Notes under the pieces: generated by a model | The model's input: only the letters and a program-made list of their open reading frames with translations | Told to the model about the DNA's origin: nothing | Databases searched by the model: none | Source of the DNA: Drosophila miranda | Lineage: Eukaryota > Arthropoda > Insecta > Diptera > Drosophilidae | Assembly (NCBI RefSeq): GCF_003369915.1 | Contig: NC_046675.1 | Span: 6,634,001-6,698,000, forward strand | Length of the DNA stretch: 64,000 nt | Direction: 5' to 3' | In this document: one piece after another, positions 28,850 through 39,800 of the stretch | Layout: each line of letters opens with the position of its first letter | Numbering within the stretch: the stretch's first letter is position 1 | Translations under genes and position numbers: made by a program

Positions 28850-29683
28850 TCAGGCATGCCACTTGTAGCCCAGTTTGCGGGCTCCCCTCATCATCGTGTG
28901 CAGCTGGAACTTCAGGCTGCCGTAGGACTCCATGGAGAGCCCTAGAATAGAGACACAAATGACACACCCACAATCCGGAGAGCTATGTGTGAGGGCTTAC
29001 CTTTGCACGTCATGCTGTTTAGCAGGACCTTGGGGTCCTTTAGTTCTGGCTCTCGACGCAGCAGCCAACTGGTCACATCGGCTATCATATTTGGGCACTT
29101 GGGCAGCAGGATGGAAGCTTCCCGCTCGGTGCTCTCGTCAGTGGCAGGACGACTACCGAACACTGGGAGATGAATGTGGGCATAGCCCAGCAGGACCTCC
29201 CGTCCCATGCCACTGCGTCCGAACACGCTCACCAGCAGCTGGGGCCCTGCAACACTTAATAATGTGAGTAAAATGCACGAAAAATCAGTGAAGATATGAC
29301 TCCTTACAGCCGAAGGGACTGGTGCTCTTGTAGGTCACCTCGATGGGCATATTGAAGACAATCGGTTCGTTGAAGTGTCCATGCTTGTTGGTGGCCAGCT
29401 GCGTGAGTCCATGCTGCGGCCCAGACGACAGTTGCCAGTCGGAACCGGCCACCAGTTCGTAGCGCAGGAAGACGAACTCCTTGTCGGGGCCCAGTGGAAA
29501 TGTGGCGGACACTATCTGACCCGTGATGCTAAGACTGAAGTAACTAGTGGGTTTCGAGTCCATCGCCTCCTTGGCACATTTTAATTCTTTATTTATTTTC
29601 ATTAGCATTTGTTTGGGTTTTTCTTGTTTCGAGCCTGTGGTCTGGTTGCCCAGGATACTGTTCCATGCGTCGTAACCGCTCAT
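28850..29683 (-). CDS. B9d1: B9 domain protein 1 (ciliary transition zone)
   Basis: Three minus-strand exons (29683-29308, 29246-29001, 28941-28850) give 237 residues. The B9 domain fills most of the protein: FSLSITGQIVSATFP, then FVFLRYELVAGSDWQ, then FNMPIEVTYKSTSPFGWPQ, GYAHIHLP and the C-terminal SLKFQLHTMMRGARKLGY. The SPFGWPQ step matches NPYGWPQ of human B9D1. B9D1 works in the MKS complex at the ciliary transition zone, which in flies matters in sensory neurons and sperm. The start at 29683 is chosen because it opens the conserved region; an in-frame upstream ATG at 29731 would add 16 residues. A minus-strand AATAAA (28816-28821) lies about 30 nt past the stop, so the 3' UTR is very short and the gene ends about 250 bp before the Rh6 start site. 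Confidence 0.9.
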
Positions 29684-31674
29684 TGTTGTTACCGACACAA
29701 ACACGACACTCGCAGAGGGTGAGTTTTCCACTCCAAATGAATATATTTTCTCTATGACAGTTACCAGCTACCATTAGATAGTGCTGGAAAGGGTTGGCAT
29801 TACCGAGAAGAGTGTTGGAAAGGGCTGAAACAGATTTAAATCTTAAACATTTATTTTCTAAATTGTATTTTGGTGGAAGAACTAATAAATTACTATTTTA
29901 GTATCAGGGGAGTAATGTTAGAAAGCGTACCAACAAAGAGTGTTGGAAAACCACATTTCTATTAAAGTTACTGCAATTTCTGCTTACAGCCATAAATTAT
30001 TGTATTGTTTATAGATAGTATATGGCTTGTCCGTATTTAATTATAGTTAAGATAGGTCTTAAATCGTACTTCTCGCTTATTTAATGGTTGAAGCCGGAAA
30101 ATTCATATCCATAAATCAATTTAATGACATTTTTAGAAAACGATGTGCCTGGTAAGAACATTCACTGGGCAAAGTAGTGGCTGGGCTTAGTCTTATAAAT
30201 TTAGTTAATATATTGAGGAGACAAACTTATGACTTATGACTCGACTGATAAGCTCTAGGCATGTCGGGCCACGTCGACGCCATGGTAATTTAATACCTTC
30301 CACTGCATTACATGCACGTTACATGGACATGGCTTGTGGCTGATTTTCTTGCCCTGGTTCTGCTTTGCATATGTGGATACGACTCAGAATGGAAGACTTA
30401 TGTGCGAACGATTAATACGTGACAATTTACATGATATTTATACGTTTTCTGAGTCCGGACACTGGGACACTGGGCGTGTGCTGGCTGTTCTCGCTGTCGT
30501 GGCAAAAGGTCAATTACGATGGACAATGGCCCACACTCCTACTACGAGTCTGTGGATTGTTGGGGGGTTCTTTAGCCGTTGCTGTAACTAATTTTGTAAT
30601 GGCTATTAGGTAATTTATTGCTGTCAGTGCTGCATGTTTATAAATCATTATGACAATTGTCGGCGCTACCGAAACGGGAAGTAGCGCCTCCGATAACCAG
30701 CTTCGGCTGCCGCTGCCACTCCCTCCCGGCATTATGCAACAGCGAGAGCTGAGCTGGTCAACAGCACAGACATTCAGTGTTCAGTATTTCCATATTACAC
30801 ACAGCCGTAATTAAAACGCGCCACAATAATGTCAATAGTTCAAGGCGACTCCAGCTGCCGGCGGCTGCCGTGGTGGTGGGAGGGGGGTAAACTCCTGTGT
30901 CTTCTCGAAGAACAGCACCACGCAAATGAGCTTGTCATGGCAGCTGTGTGTCTGTGCATGGATTCTGCGAAGGTGACTGGTGCAACAGCTGGCCCGAACC
31001 TGCACCAAGTGGCATGCCGCAATCGCTGCCTGCCGCCGATCGAGTGGCGTGTACTCGTACTCGTATGTTCTGTGGCATGTGCAGTTCTACGGAATGAGCC
31101 CATTTCCAGAGGCGTAAACAAAAGCTTAGGCTTAGCAGCAGCGGCAGCAGCGGGCCATCAGTCGAAAGCCATAAGCCGCTCATGTCAGTTCGTTCTCTTT
31201 TGCAATTGGAGATCGGAGAGAGCTGCTGACGCGGCAGCCGTCGACTCGACATAATTTCGGATCAAGTTGTGCGGCAATATGCTAATTTGTCTGCATTTTG
31301 GACAGTTTTTCCACATCTAATACGCCCCTGGGGTATTGCACACAAGCAAATATCGCACATATGTACATTCTGATGCATTCAATTACGTTTTCGGAATCAA
31401 TGAGCCAACGAATTATTCAGAAAGATATATACATTTCATTCTTTTATTTTGTGATGTGCTTTTCGCGCTCCTCCCGTATCGAGTTAATGCCTTATATAAA
31501 ACCGATTCATATCCATTGAATGATTTCAGCCAAAAGCTCGTACGATTTTCAATTGAAGTCTTTCAGTGGCAGTGCATTGCCCAGCGCCACCAGGAGTGGG
31601 GTTGGTTTGGTTGGTTTCCACATTACAGAAATCCGAGAGGTATGCATGTCGACTGCTGCACATGGGCTATGGCA

Positions 31675-31696
31675 TGGTATGGTATGGTATGGTATT
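31675..31696. repeat. GGTAT pentamer microsatellite
   Basis: Four tandem copies of ATGGT/GGTAT, extending a shorter GGCTATGGCAT start. Confidence 0.8.
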
Positions 31697-33992
31697 TCTG
31701 GAACAGTTCAATGTCTTTGGTAAGGCCGGAACCATCTGCAGATGCCTAATGTCTTTCTCCAGCTTGCCGGAGAGTTCAAAGAGCACAAATGATACGCGTT
31801 TATCTAGTTGAATTTTAGTCGATTTTTATGATCTTGCCTTTCAGCGGGCACTCATCTTTTACGATATAGCGGTACTTCCCATTGTACTTTCATATTCAAA
31901 AATGTTTTTAATTCCATCCAAAATTCAAGTACTTTCCATATGATACTCATAAATATTTGCAAGCATAGTGGATACAGTTTTTGCATGCCCGAAACCGTTC
32001 AATCTCTATCTCAAGGAATAGACATACTCGTACGAGTCTATATAGTCTACATATGTACATATGAATGTCTGTATATAAATCTATATATAAACCACTATAT
32101 TAGTTTATATTTTGCGCATTGCGTGGGCGTTGGTCTCAGGGTCAACGCACGTTGGCCATCTCCCGGTTCCCGGCTCGCAGCTCCATCCCATCCCCCATTT
32201 AGATCGCCATCTGTGCGGCTGCTGTCATAGTGACTGGCCAGGCTGCTTGGCTGCTTGGCTGCTCGGAAGCTCTATGCTGTAGTTGAATGGATGATATATA
32301 CCATACAGTTAAGTGAAATGTATCTTCGAGATACGCCACGGAACTATGGGAGTACAACAAACGCTTCTTACGCATGTCTCTCTCTCTCTCTCTGTAGCTT
32401 TCGTTTGTCGATTCCGATTCCTGCCGCTGATTGACAGCGCACGTAATTGAGTTTGATTTTTGCGAATTTCCAGAATTTAGACATCACCCATCTGAGGCAC
32501 AGTTCTTCGATCCGTCCGATCATGTCCATGGCGGCGGCCCAGAGGGGCTGCTGCGGGGACTCTAAAAAAGGTTTCTGTTTAGTTAGCCCAAATATTTGAT
32601 TCGATTTGATTGAGCAGCTGTCAGAGGAACTTAAAAACCTGAGCTCTTAATAATTTCAGTGGCCTTTGGATCTTTTGCAAGCTCTCCATCATTCAATCAG
32701 GATCAATATTTATCAATCAAGTGTGTGGGTGAGCAAAAAAAGAGTAGAAAAAAGAATCGCTTGGAGCTGAAATGAAAACGCGCCGAAACTATGGAACAAC
32801 GCACGCACATACAAAAAAAAAGAAACTCACACCCATACACACACACACTGCCTCCCATATGTATACGGACGCACGCGGGGAATTGACTAAGAGGCCTGCG
32901 CGTGTTGGACGCACGGACGGATAAACAGACAGGGCGTCTGACATCCGAAATCTAAAGATTTGATATTGATCCACAGTCTATGGCCCTTCTTTCATTCGTT
33001 TTTCCTGTGTGATCTTCAAGTTGCCTTGGAAACCGTCTGCCGATCAAAAATCTATGGGATCTCAGCCAACGAAATTGCATATGCAAGATACTGTAGCCGA
33101 ATATGGGGCGGCTGCGATCTGCTCCATGCCCACCATCGTACTCGTATCTATGCTATTTTGGCATTTACTTTACTGCTAAACAAAAGTTTATGGCTGCGCG
33201 TGCTGTCGGCCGGCTAATGATCAAAATGCGTTAATTATTAAGATGATACAATGCGATACAGATCGGGATAGATACCATACATGGATAGATACAGCGTGGT
33301 GGCTTGTGGCCTGTGGTCAGCATCAGATGGTTCCGCATTGAGTTCTATCCAAGTAGCAACAACTCTTTGAGGAGCAGCTATTCTCATCCATTCATTCGAG
33401 TGGATTCGAGGGTATTGGAGTGTTCGGTAAACTAAAAATGATTCTCTCTTGTCTGTGATGTACTTTCCCCACAATTTTATGGTTGTTTTGTAACATTTAC
33501 ATCTTCGGGTGCTGTTTTATGTTGGCTGCCCGGTCTGCCGGCCGTTTGTTGTTAATTACAAAACAAGCGTGGCATAGCTGCTGCCACGATGCAACGCCCT
33601 GTTGCCGATCAGTTTTCCCGGAATCATCGCCTCTGTCGAAGGCTGTTTTTCATTAGCCAAAGGCCTCCTCTTCCACCATCCACACAATTCTACATCATAT
33701 TTGCTCAGGGTATTTCGTTATAATTGCTCCCCGAGGCTGCAGCGGAGAAAATAGCAACAGCGAAATGGATTTTTAATTTCCAACTATACTTTAATTTGGC
33801 AAACGAGCTCTCGTCTTTTAATTGATTAATTCTTACTGCTGCGCTTGATTAAAGAAAATATTTAATATACAACAGGGTCAATTGCTACATATGGTAATTT
33901 GCCATACAAGACATTTATGTGGAAGAGTTCTCGACGCGATCGAGCAACTATTTTTGTCCACTGACGCGATCAGTAGACGCAGTACGTACGTA

Positions 33993-34721
33993 GATTGCTC
34001 TTGACCGACATCGAATGGTTGTATGACTCTATATAGGAGAATAGCGGTTGAATCCAGCTCTACAATATCATCCATTTTTTGCCTAAGTAACGATAACTCT
34101 TAAGACACTTCCTACAGGGTTGGTCATAGCATGACAGTGTTTCAGAAGCATTCATCGTGTCATCGTAGTACGTAGATTGCTCTTGACCGACATGGAATGG
34201 TTATATCCGAATGTAAGACTCTTAAGTACGTGAATACCGGTTAAATACAGCTCTAAAATATCATCCTTTTCTCCTTAAGTAACTATATCTCATAATCCTA
34301 TAGGATTGGTCATAGTATGACAGTTTTTCAGAAGCATTCATCGTGTCGTCGTAGTACGTCGATTGCTCTTAACCGACATCGAATGGTTACGTCCGAATGG
34401 CTATATACGAGTCTACCGGGTAAATCCAGCTCTACAATATCATCCTTTTTCTGCCTAAGTAACTATAACTCTTAAGACATTTCCTATAGGATTGGTCATA
34501 GTATGACAGTTTTTCAGAAACATTCATCGTGTCTTCGGAGTACGTAGATTGCTCTTAGCCGACATCGAATGGTTATGTCCGAATGTATGACTCTTAAGTA
34601 CGTGAATAGCGGTTAAATCCAGCTCTACGATATCCTCCTTTTCTCCTTAAGTAACTTTATCTCTTCATCCTATAGGATTGGTCATAGCATGACAGTTTTT
34701 CAGAAGCATTCATCGTTTCAT
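33993..34721. repeat. ~184-bp tandem repeat, four copies, alternating A-B-A-B
   Basis: Units start with GATTGCTCTT(G/A)(A/G)CCGACAT at 33993, 34175, 34361 and 34547, giving periods of 182, 186 and 186 bp. All share ...AATGGTT..., ATCCAGCTCTA, ATATCATCC, AGTAAC, GATTGGTCATAG, ATGACAGT and CAGAAGCATTCATCGTGT. Copies 1 and 3 share GCCTAAGTAAC and CTCTTAAGACA, absent from 2 and 4; copies 2 and 4 share TCTCCTTAAGTAACT, a shortened centre, and CTCTTAAGTACGTGAATA. The array is thus two copies of a ~370-bp dimer. It ends in AT-rich sequence at about 34721. Confidence 0.9.
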
Positions 34722-36499
34722 TTTTTTCATGCTCACTTATTTATTGGAAAGAAAAAGTCATCGCTGATGTACAGTCCTTGGTAAAAGCAAAATTATTTTG
34801 ATTTTTACTAGTATTACCCTAGATACCTACTACCCTGGATAGTTTTTCCCATCACTACCAAAACATACCATACTGCAGTCTACTTGATCACATCGCTTCA
34901 GTTACTAGGTGAGACTACCTTAAGATATCTGCGTTTATCTTGAGATATACATAGATAACACTTTCAAAAAGGGAAAGTCATTTGCTTGAGAGGTTATAGA
35001 ACTCTCTGTATGTATGCCTACATGTGCGCAAAGAATCGCCAAAGATTTTGGCTACTTACCCAGATTAAAGCTCTCTTACGCTCTCTCTCTCTCTTTAAGC
35101 CCCCAAACCGCTGCGAGACTCTCATTGTGTCTCTCTCTCTCCCGACTTCGGCTCGGCTCGGTTAACTTCGGGTGGTTCGGGTTTAAGTTTTGTGTTATTC
35201 GGGACTACGTGTTCTTGTGGCATTTCAGCTATGGCCAGGTCTTGGACAATCCTGGGCACATGGCACGTTTACCCACAGCACTTCCCTTCTGGCGGGCTCA
35301 CTGTGTAAGATCCCAGTAGCGGGCTATGCCGCGGCTATGTATGTGCATGTACAATACATGTATATTTCATTCATATCAGGGGCTGAGAGAGCAACTTTTT
35401 AGTCTTAATGCTGTTGCTTTTGCTGTTGCTGTTGCTTCTGCTGTTTGGGGCTGTGGGTGTATTGGTGCTGATCTTGCCGGCCTGGCCCCGTCCGACTGCG
35501 TCGAGCTGTCGCTTTTTACTGCGGCACCAGTCCGAAGCGGTATCTCGAGCGAGCCGAAACGCAAACGCTAGAAACACTTTTGTCTGGCGTACATATATTC
35601 ATTTTTGTTGTCTTCGGTGGCGTTTGTTTATTTTCGCGCGTGTGGCCAGCCTATACCGATCCCGATCTCGATCTCGGTTCCGATAGCGATTCCATCCGAT
35701 TCCAGTTCCGACTCTCCTACTCCTCCTCCTGACAACAATGCCAAGAATGCTCGGACTATACGATAATGCCATTGCCATGTGTGTGTATAGATCTCTGTGC
35801 GGTTGGGTGTGTGTGTCGGCGTGGTCTGGTTAACTTTGACATGGTGTTGTGCAGCTCTGGGACAACCTTCACCGGCACCGAGCAAAAAGAGCAAAAAAAA
35901 ACTGTCTCCCAAAAAACCGACTCGACTCAGAATGTTCAAGTAAATAAATACGGGGTACACGGAATAGCTAAGTGAATGCATCTAAAGCGTCAGAAGTATT
36001 TCCACATAAGAATAAAATGAAATGTGAAATGGAGTAACATTGGAGAATTTCGCGATTCGGCATAAAAGATTTCAGACGAAGGCGACGATGCAGACCACGA
36101 CCACATAACATAGTGTCTTCATAAACGTTTTATCTAAGCTAATCACTGCCATAGTCATAGCCATGTGCCTGTTCTAAATCTACATTATACGAACTACCAC
36201 CTCAATGTTGATCTTCGCCCAAGAGGCGGGTGCGTGAGTGCGCGTGCGGCGTCGACGTCAACAGCAACAGCAACAGCAACGTTAACGGTCTGGAACGGAA
36301 CGGAACGGAACTGTCGCAATTCAATTAGCAAAATAAGCAAAGCCCCGCAGGCCAAAATACATACGTACATACGTATATACTACGATACTTACCCACACAC
36401 ATACGCAACGTGCGTGGCAACGAACCTGAGCCCGATTTCGCGCGCATTTTTGCACGTGCTGCCACCGATCGATATCTAGATAGCTCTTCCGCATCCAAC

Positions 36500-36853
36500 A
36501 TGTCGATGACAAGTGCGACAGAGCCCGAGCGATGCGTATCGCTGCTGAACGGTCGCGCAGGCGCTCTGGACGACTATGCGCATGACTGTGGGAGCGCCAC
36601 TCTCCGATCGACGACATCGGGCCGCAGCAACCAGACGAACAGCACCACGATCTGCGACTCGCCGGAGACGGAGGCGGGTCCGGAGGAGGAGCCGTTCGAA
36701 GATGCGAACGATGTCGAGAGCTGTCTGCGTGGGACACTGGCACCGAACGACCTTGAGGATGCCGGCCTGCGGTACTCCTACAAAGGCATACCGCCGGAGC
36801 TCTACTCGCCCAAAAAGGATTTCATTTACAAGCGGCCGCTGGTGGACAGACAG
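36500..36853 (+). CDS. AdamTS-A: AdamTS-A distal first coding exon (118 residues)
   Basis: ATG at 36500 opens a frame of exactly 118 codons ending phase 0 at a CAG|GTAAAG donor, matching the phase-0 acceptor at 61283. The peptide is hydrophilic and acidic with no signal peptide ([36 protein letters not shown]; ends YKRPLVDRQ). Joined to exon 2 it would place 137 residues before the protein's first methionine next to the hydrophobic segment. The splice is inferred; no competing downstream acceptor in the same phase was needed. Confidence 0.7.
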
Positions 36854-39800
36854 GTAAAGGTTTCTTCTTTTTTCTTTTTTGGGCTGCTCGGCAACGGCAA
36901 CGGCAACCTGGCCAAATTCTGGTCATATTTCATGGCGTGATGTGGAGCTCGGATTCGGATTCGGGCTCGGAATGGGCTTCCACCGGTTGGCCCGCTGGGC
37001 CTTTTGTTTTACGATATTTCATTTATTTCTTCTTGTGTTTTTTCCTCTGTTTGTTTTTTTTTTGGTTTATTTTTATTTTATCGAAATCGGCTGGCAAAGC
37101 GAAAACCAAATTCAAGTTAATTTATTGCATTGATTCCACAATCGATTTGTCGAGTTCTTTCTTTTCTTTTATAATTTTCGGTTGATTTGTCGCTATTTTT
37201 GTGTGCTCGTCTCGTTTTTTGTATTCCACGGTCTGTGTGTGTTTTTTTTCTGCTCCTCTCTTTTTCGATTTTTGATTAAATACCGAAGAGACACAAAGAA
37301 AGCGTCGTCGCTGCGGGGCCATCGCATTTGAATACACACGCTCCATTGCACACCCGGCAACAAGACCTAAAAAATGCCCAAAAAAGAAGGAGAGTAAATT
37401 AGCAACATAAACGACATCGCAACAAACCAACAATGCGATGCCAGTGGCAAATAGTTGGATTTTATATTCTGCGACCACACCGGACAGTGGCTGCCGAAAG
37501 ACTGCAACGGGAAGATGCCTCCCTACCTGCTCTGAGAGCATTTCTATACGCGATACTCAAAGAGTTCAGGGGTATATTCGATTCGAGGTGTGTAACACCC
37601 AGAAGGAAGCGTTTCTGACCCCATAAAGTATATTTATTCTTCATCAGCATGAATAGTCGAGTCGTTATAGCCATGTCTGTCTGTCCTTGTGAGACCTATA
37701 GCTCGAAGAGACTATAAAAGCTAGAGCAACCAAATATGGTGTACAGACTCTTGTCATCTCACACCATTTAAAGTTTTCCGCCTTTCAAAAAAGAATTTCA
37801 GTATCTACCAGATCGTTACTATAGCCAGAAGATCATTCTCTCTCTTTCTCTCACACGCTCTTCCTCTTGCAGTGTGCGCGGGAGCGTTATAGTAACACAC
37901 ATGTTGACTGAGTATGTAGAGCCGCGGCCCTTGTCGCATTTGCTTTCTACTTTGCCCAAGTGAAGGTGATTTTAGAACCCATTATTCTTAGTCAGTAAGG
38001 CAAACACATGTACATATGTAAATTTTGGCAACAATAAGGGCAAAGCTGCCACTGAGTCACTAGCTAGAATGATTTTCACTTACGTCAAGACTTGCTCCAC
38101 TGCTGTTTTCTGGACATGTGTTTCCGGAACGCTACGCTTATCATCTTTAAGACAAAAACCTCATTCGCAGAATTGTATCATTGTTGTATCTGCAATAGAT
38201 GATAAAGATTATCTTTGCCGGCCCAACAGTAGGTGGCAGAGTGATAAAAAATAGTTATAAAATCATATAAAAAGTGTTCGTTCGCATAAGGTGTTTGGAC
38301 CTGAGCATAGGCAGTGGCAGTGCCTCTAAAAATGCAAATGCAGTCGAGGCCTTCGGGAAATGCCAAGCCACAATTGCAGCTACACGACCTGTGTGAAAAG
38401 TGAAGATAATTAAGTTTTAGCTCAAGCCCAACAAGGTGTGAAAAGCGGCTGGACGAGACGTGACAATAACAAAAACGAGTACAATAGTCTGTAGAAAAAA
38501 ACATGGCTTACAAGTCGTTCAATTAGAATTTTATCAACGTTCGCTTGGAGCGGGGGACAGTGCAAAGTGTCGCAAAAAACACGAACAAATGCACGGTACG
38601 TAGGAGTTCATGAATAAATAATGTTGGGGTTGGGTGCGTATTAGGAAGTCGGGGAGCTGTAAGCTCGCCCCGAACTGATAACGATTCGCTGCCATGGCCA
38701 TGTGAAACGTAACCCCCATGGGATGCCAGGCGATTGGGATGGGGATGGGGATGGGTATGGGACCGCTGACAGCTGCCGATAGACTGTCTATATAGCACGG
38801 CGCGTACATCTCTGAAATAGAAAAAATTGAGACAATATATTTTGTTTATTTGTTTTTGTTTCGTTTCGTTTCGAAAATAGATTTTCCCATTTTTTATGTG
38901 GCGCTTTGGGTCGCCACGGGATACTTGCTGTAAGTAAGAGGATTGTACGGGTACATGGTATTAGGGGCTGTCCGATTTGTATTTCACCAATGAAATGTGC
39001 ACTATATGTAGAATTTGAATATTATTTTCTTGTTTTTTATTTTATTTTTTTTTTTTTTTTTGAGACGTCCGTCGTTGTCTTGCGCGTGTTTCTCTGTCCC
39101 CTTGTCTTCAATTTATTTCGTCTACTTTAAATAAAAATGAAGAAAATTTTTAGCGTTCATTGACATTACAAAAGAGACGAAGAAATGAAAAGAAAACGAA
39201 TCCAAAACGAAAACGAAGTGTACACAAGACAAGACTGAAATTGAACATTTGTCGAGAACCCCTCCTCCCCCTCAAGACCATGCCATCCATATGTGGGTGT
39301 TGTCCGATTCGTAGGGGATTCTGTGTCCCCACCCTGTGATGAACCCTGCCCGAAAAATGATCGTGAAATAAGTATTCTGGTCGGCTCTCCGCACTCCATC
39401 GCGATGGGTACGATACTTTGCGATACAATGGGTTTTCGTATGCCCATTTGTATGCAAATGAGAAGGGCGCGCCCCCCCGGCGGGCCGAGGGCGGGGGGTG
39501 ACAAATAACTCTTGTCTGTAACCGCAATATAATTTCAAGTAAAAAAAGTCCAAAAATAAACCTAAATAAATGGAAGTGTGATGCCGGGGCGTGACTTTAG
39601 GGTGTTGTGCTGCTGGAGCGCTCTCAAAATTGGCTTTTGTTTTTTTCGTTTTAATTTATATATATTTTTTTTGTCAAAATATATTTACGTGATCTGCATA
39701 CAAGACAATTCTCTGAAGGCCCGCATCTGCCGCCCCGCCCCGTCGCGAGCCACCCACGTGCTTCGAAAGAACCAAAGACTCAACTACTCATTTTCTAGCT

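Larger units (their letters stand above)
29684..36499. other. gene-poor region upstream of AdamTS-A
   Basis: Almost 7 kb without a supported gene. It holds scattered simple repeats (GGTAT run at 31675; CT runs at 32384, 35085 and 35131), a tandem repeat at 33993-34721, an 8-bp stem hairpin at 30662-30688 (GGCGCTAC/GTAGCGCC), and near 35400-35460 a CTG/TTG-rich run that makes a spurious poly-Leu frame. The last kilobase, with CAACAG repeats at 36260-36280, is probably 5' UTR and promoter of the long AdamTS-A form, though no TATA box stands out. Confidence 0.5.

Noticed and set aside
29690-29790. Possible RFX X-box upstream of B9d1 (GTTACCAGCTACC)
   Set aside because: The right half does not fit the RGYAAC half-site; match too poor to call although the gene is ciliary.
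30662-30688. Perfect 8-bp inverted repeat with 11-nt loop
   Set aside because: Too short to be a miRNA precursor or mobile-element end; hairpins of this size occur often by chance.
35408-35686. Poly-leucine open frame resembling a signal peptide
   Set aside because: It is made by a CTG/TTG simple repeat; the sequence after it is not conserved-looking and the reverse frame is equally open.
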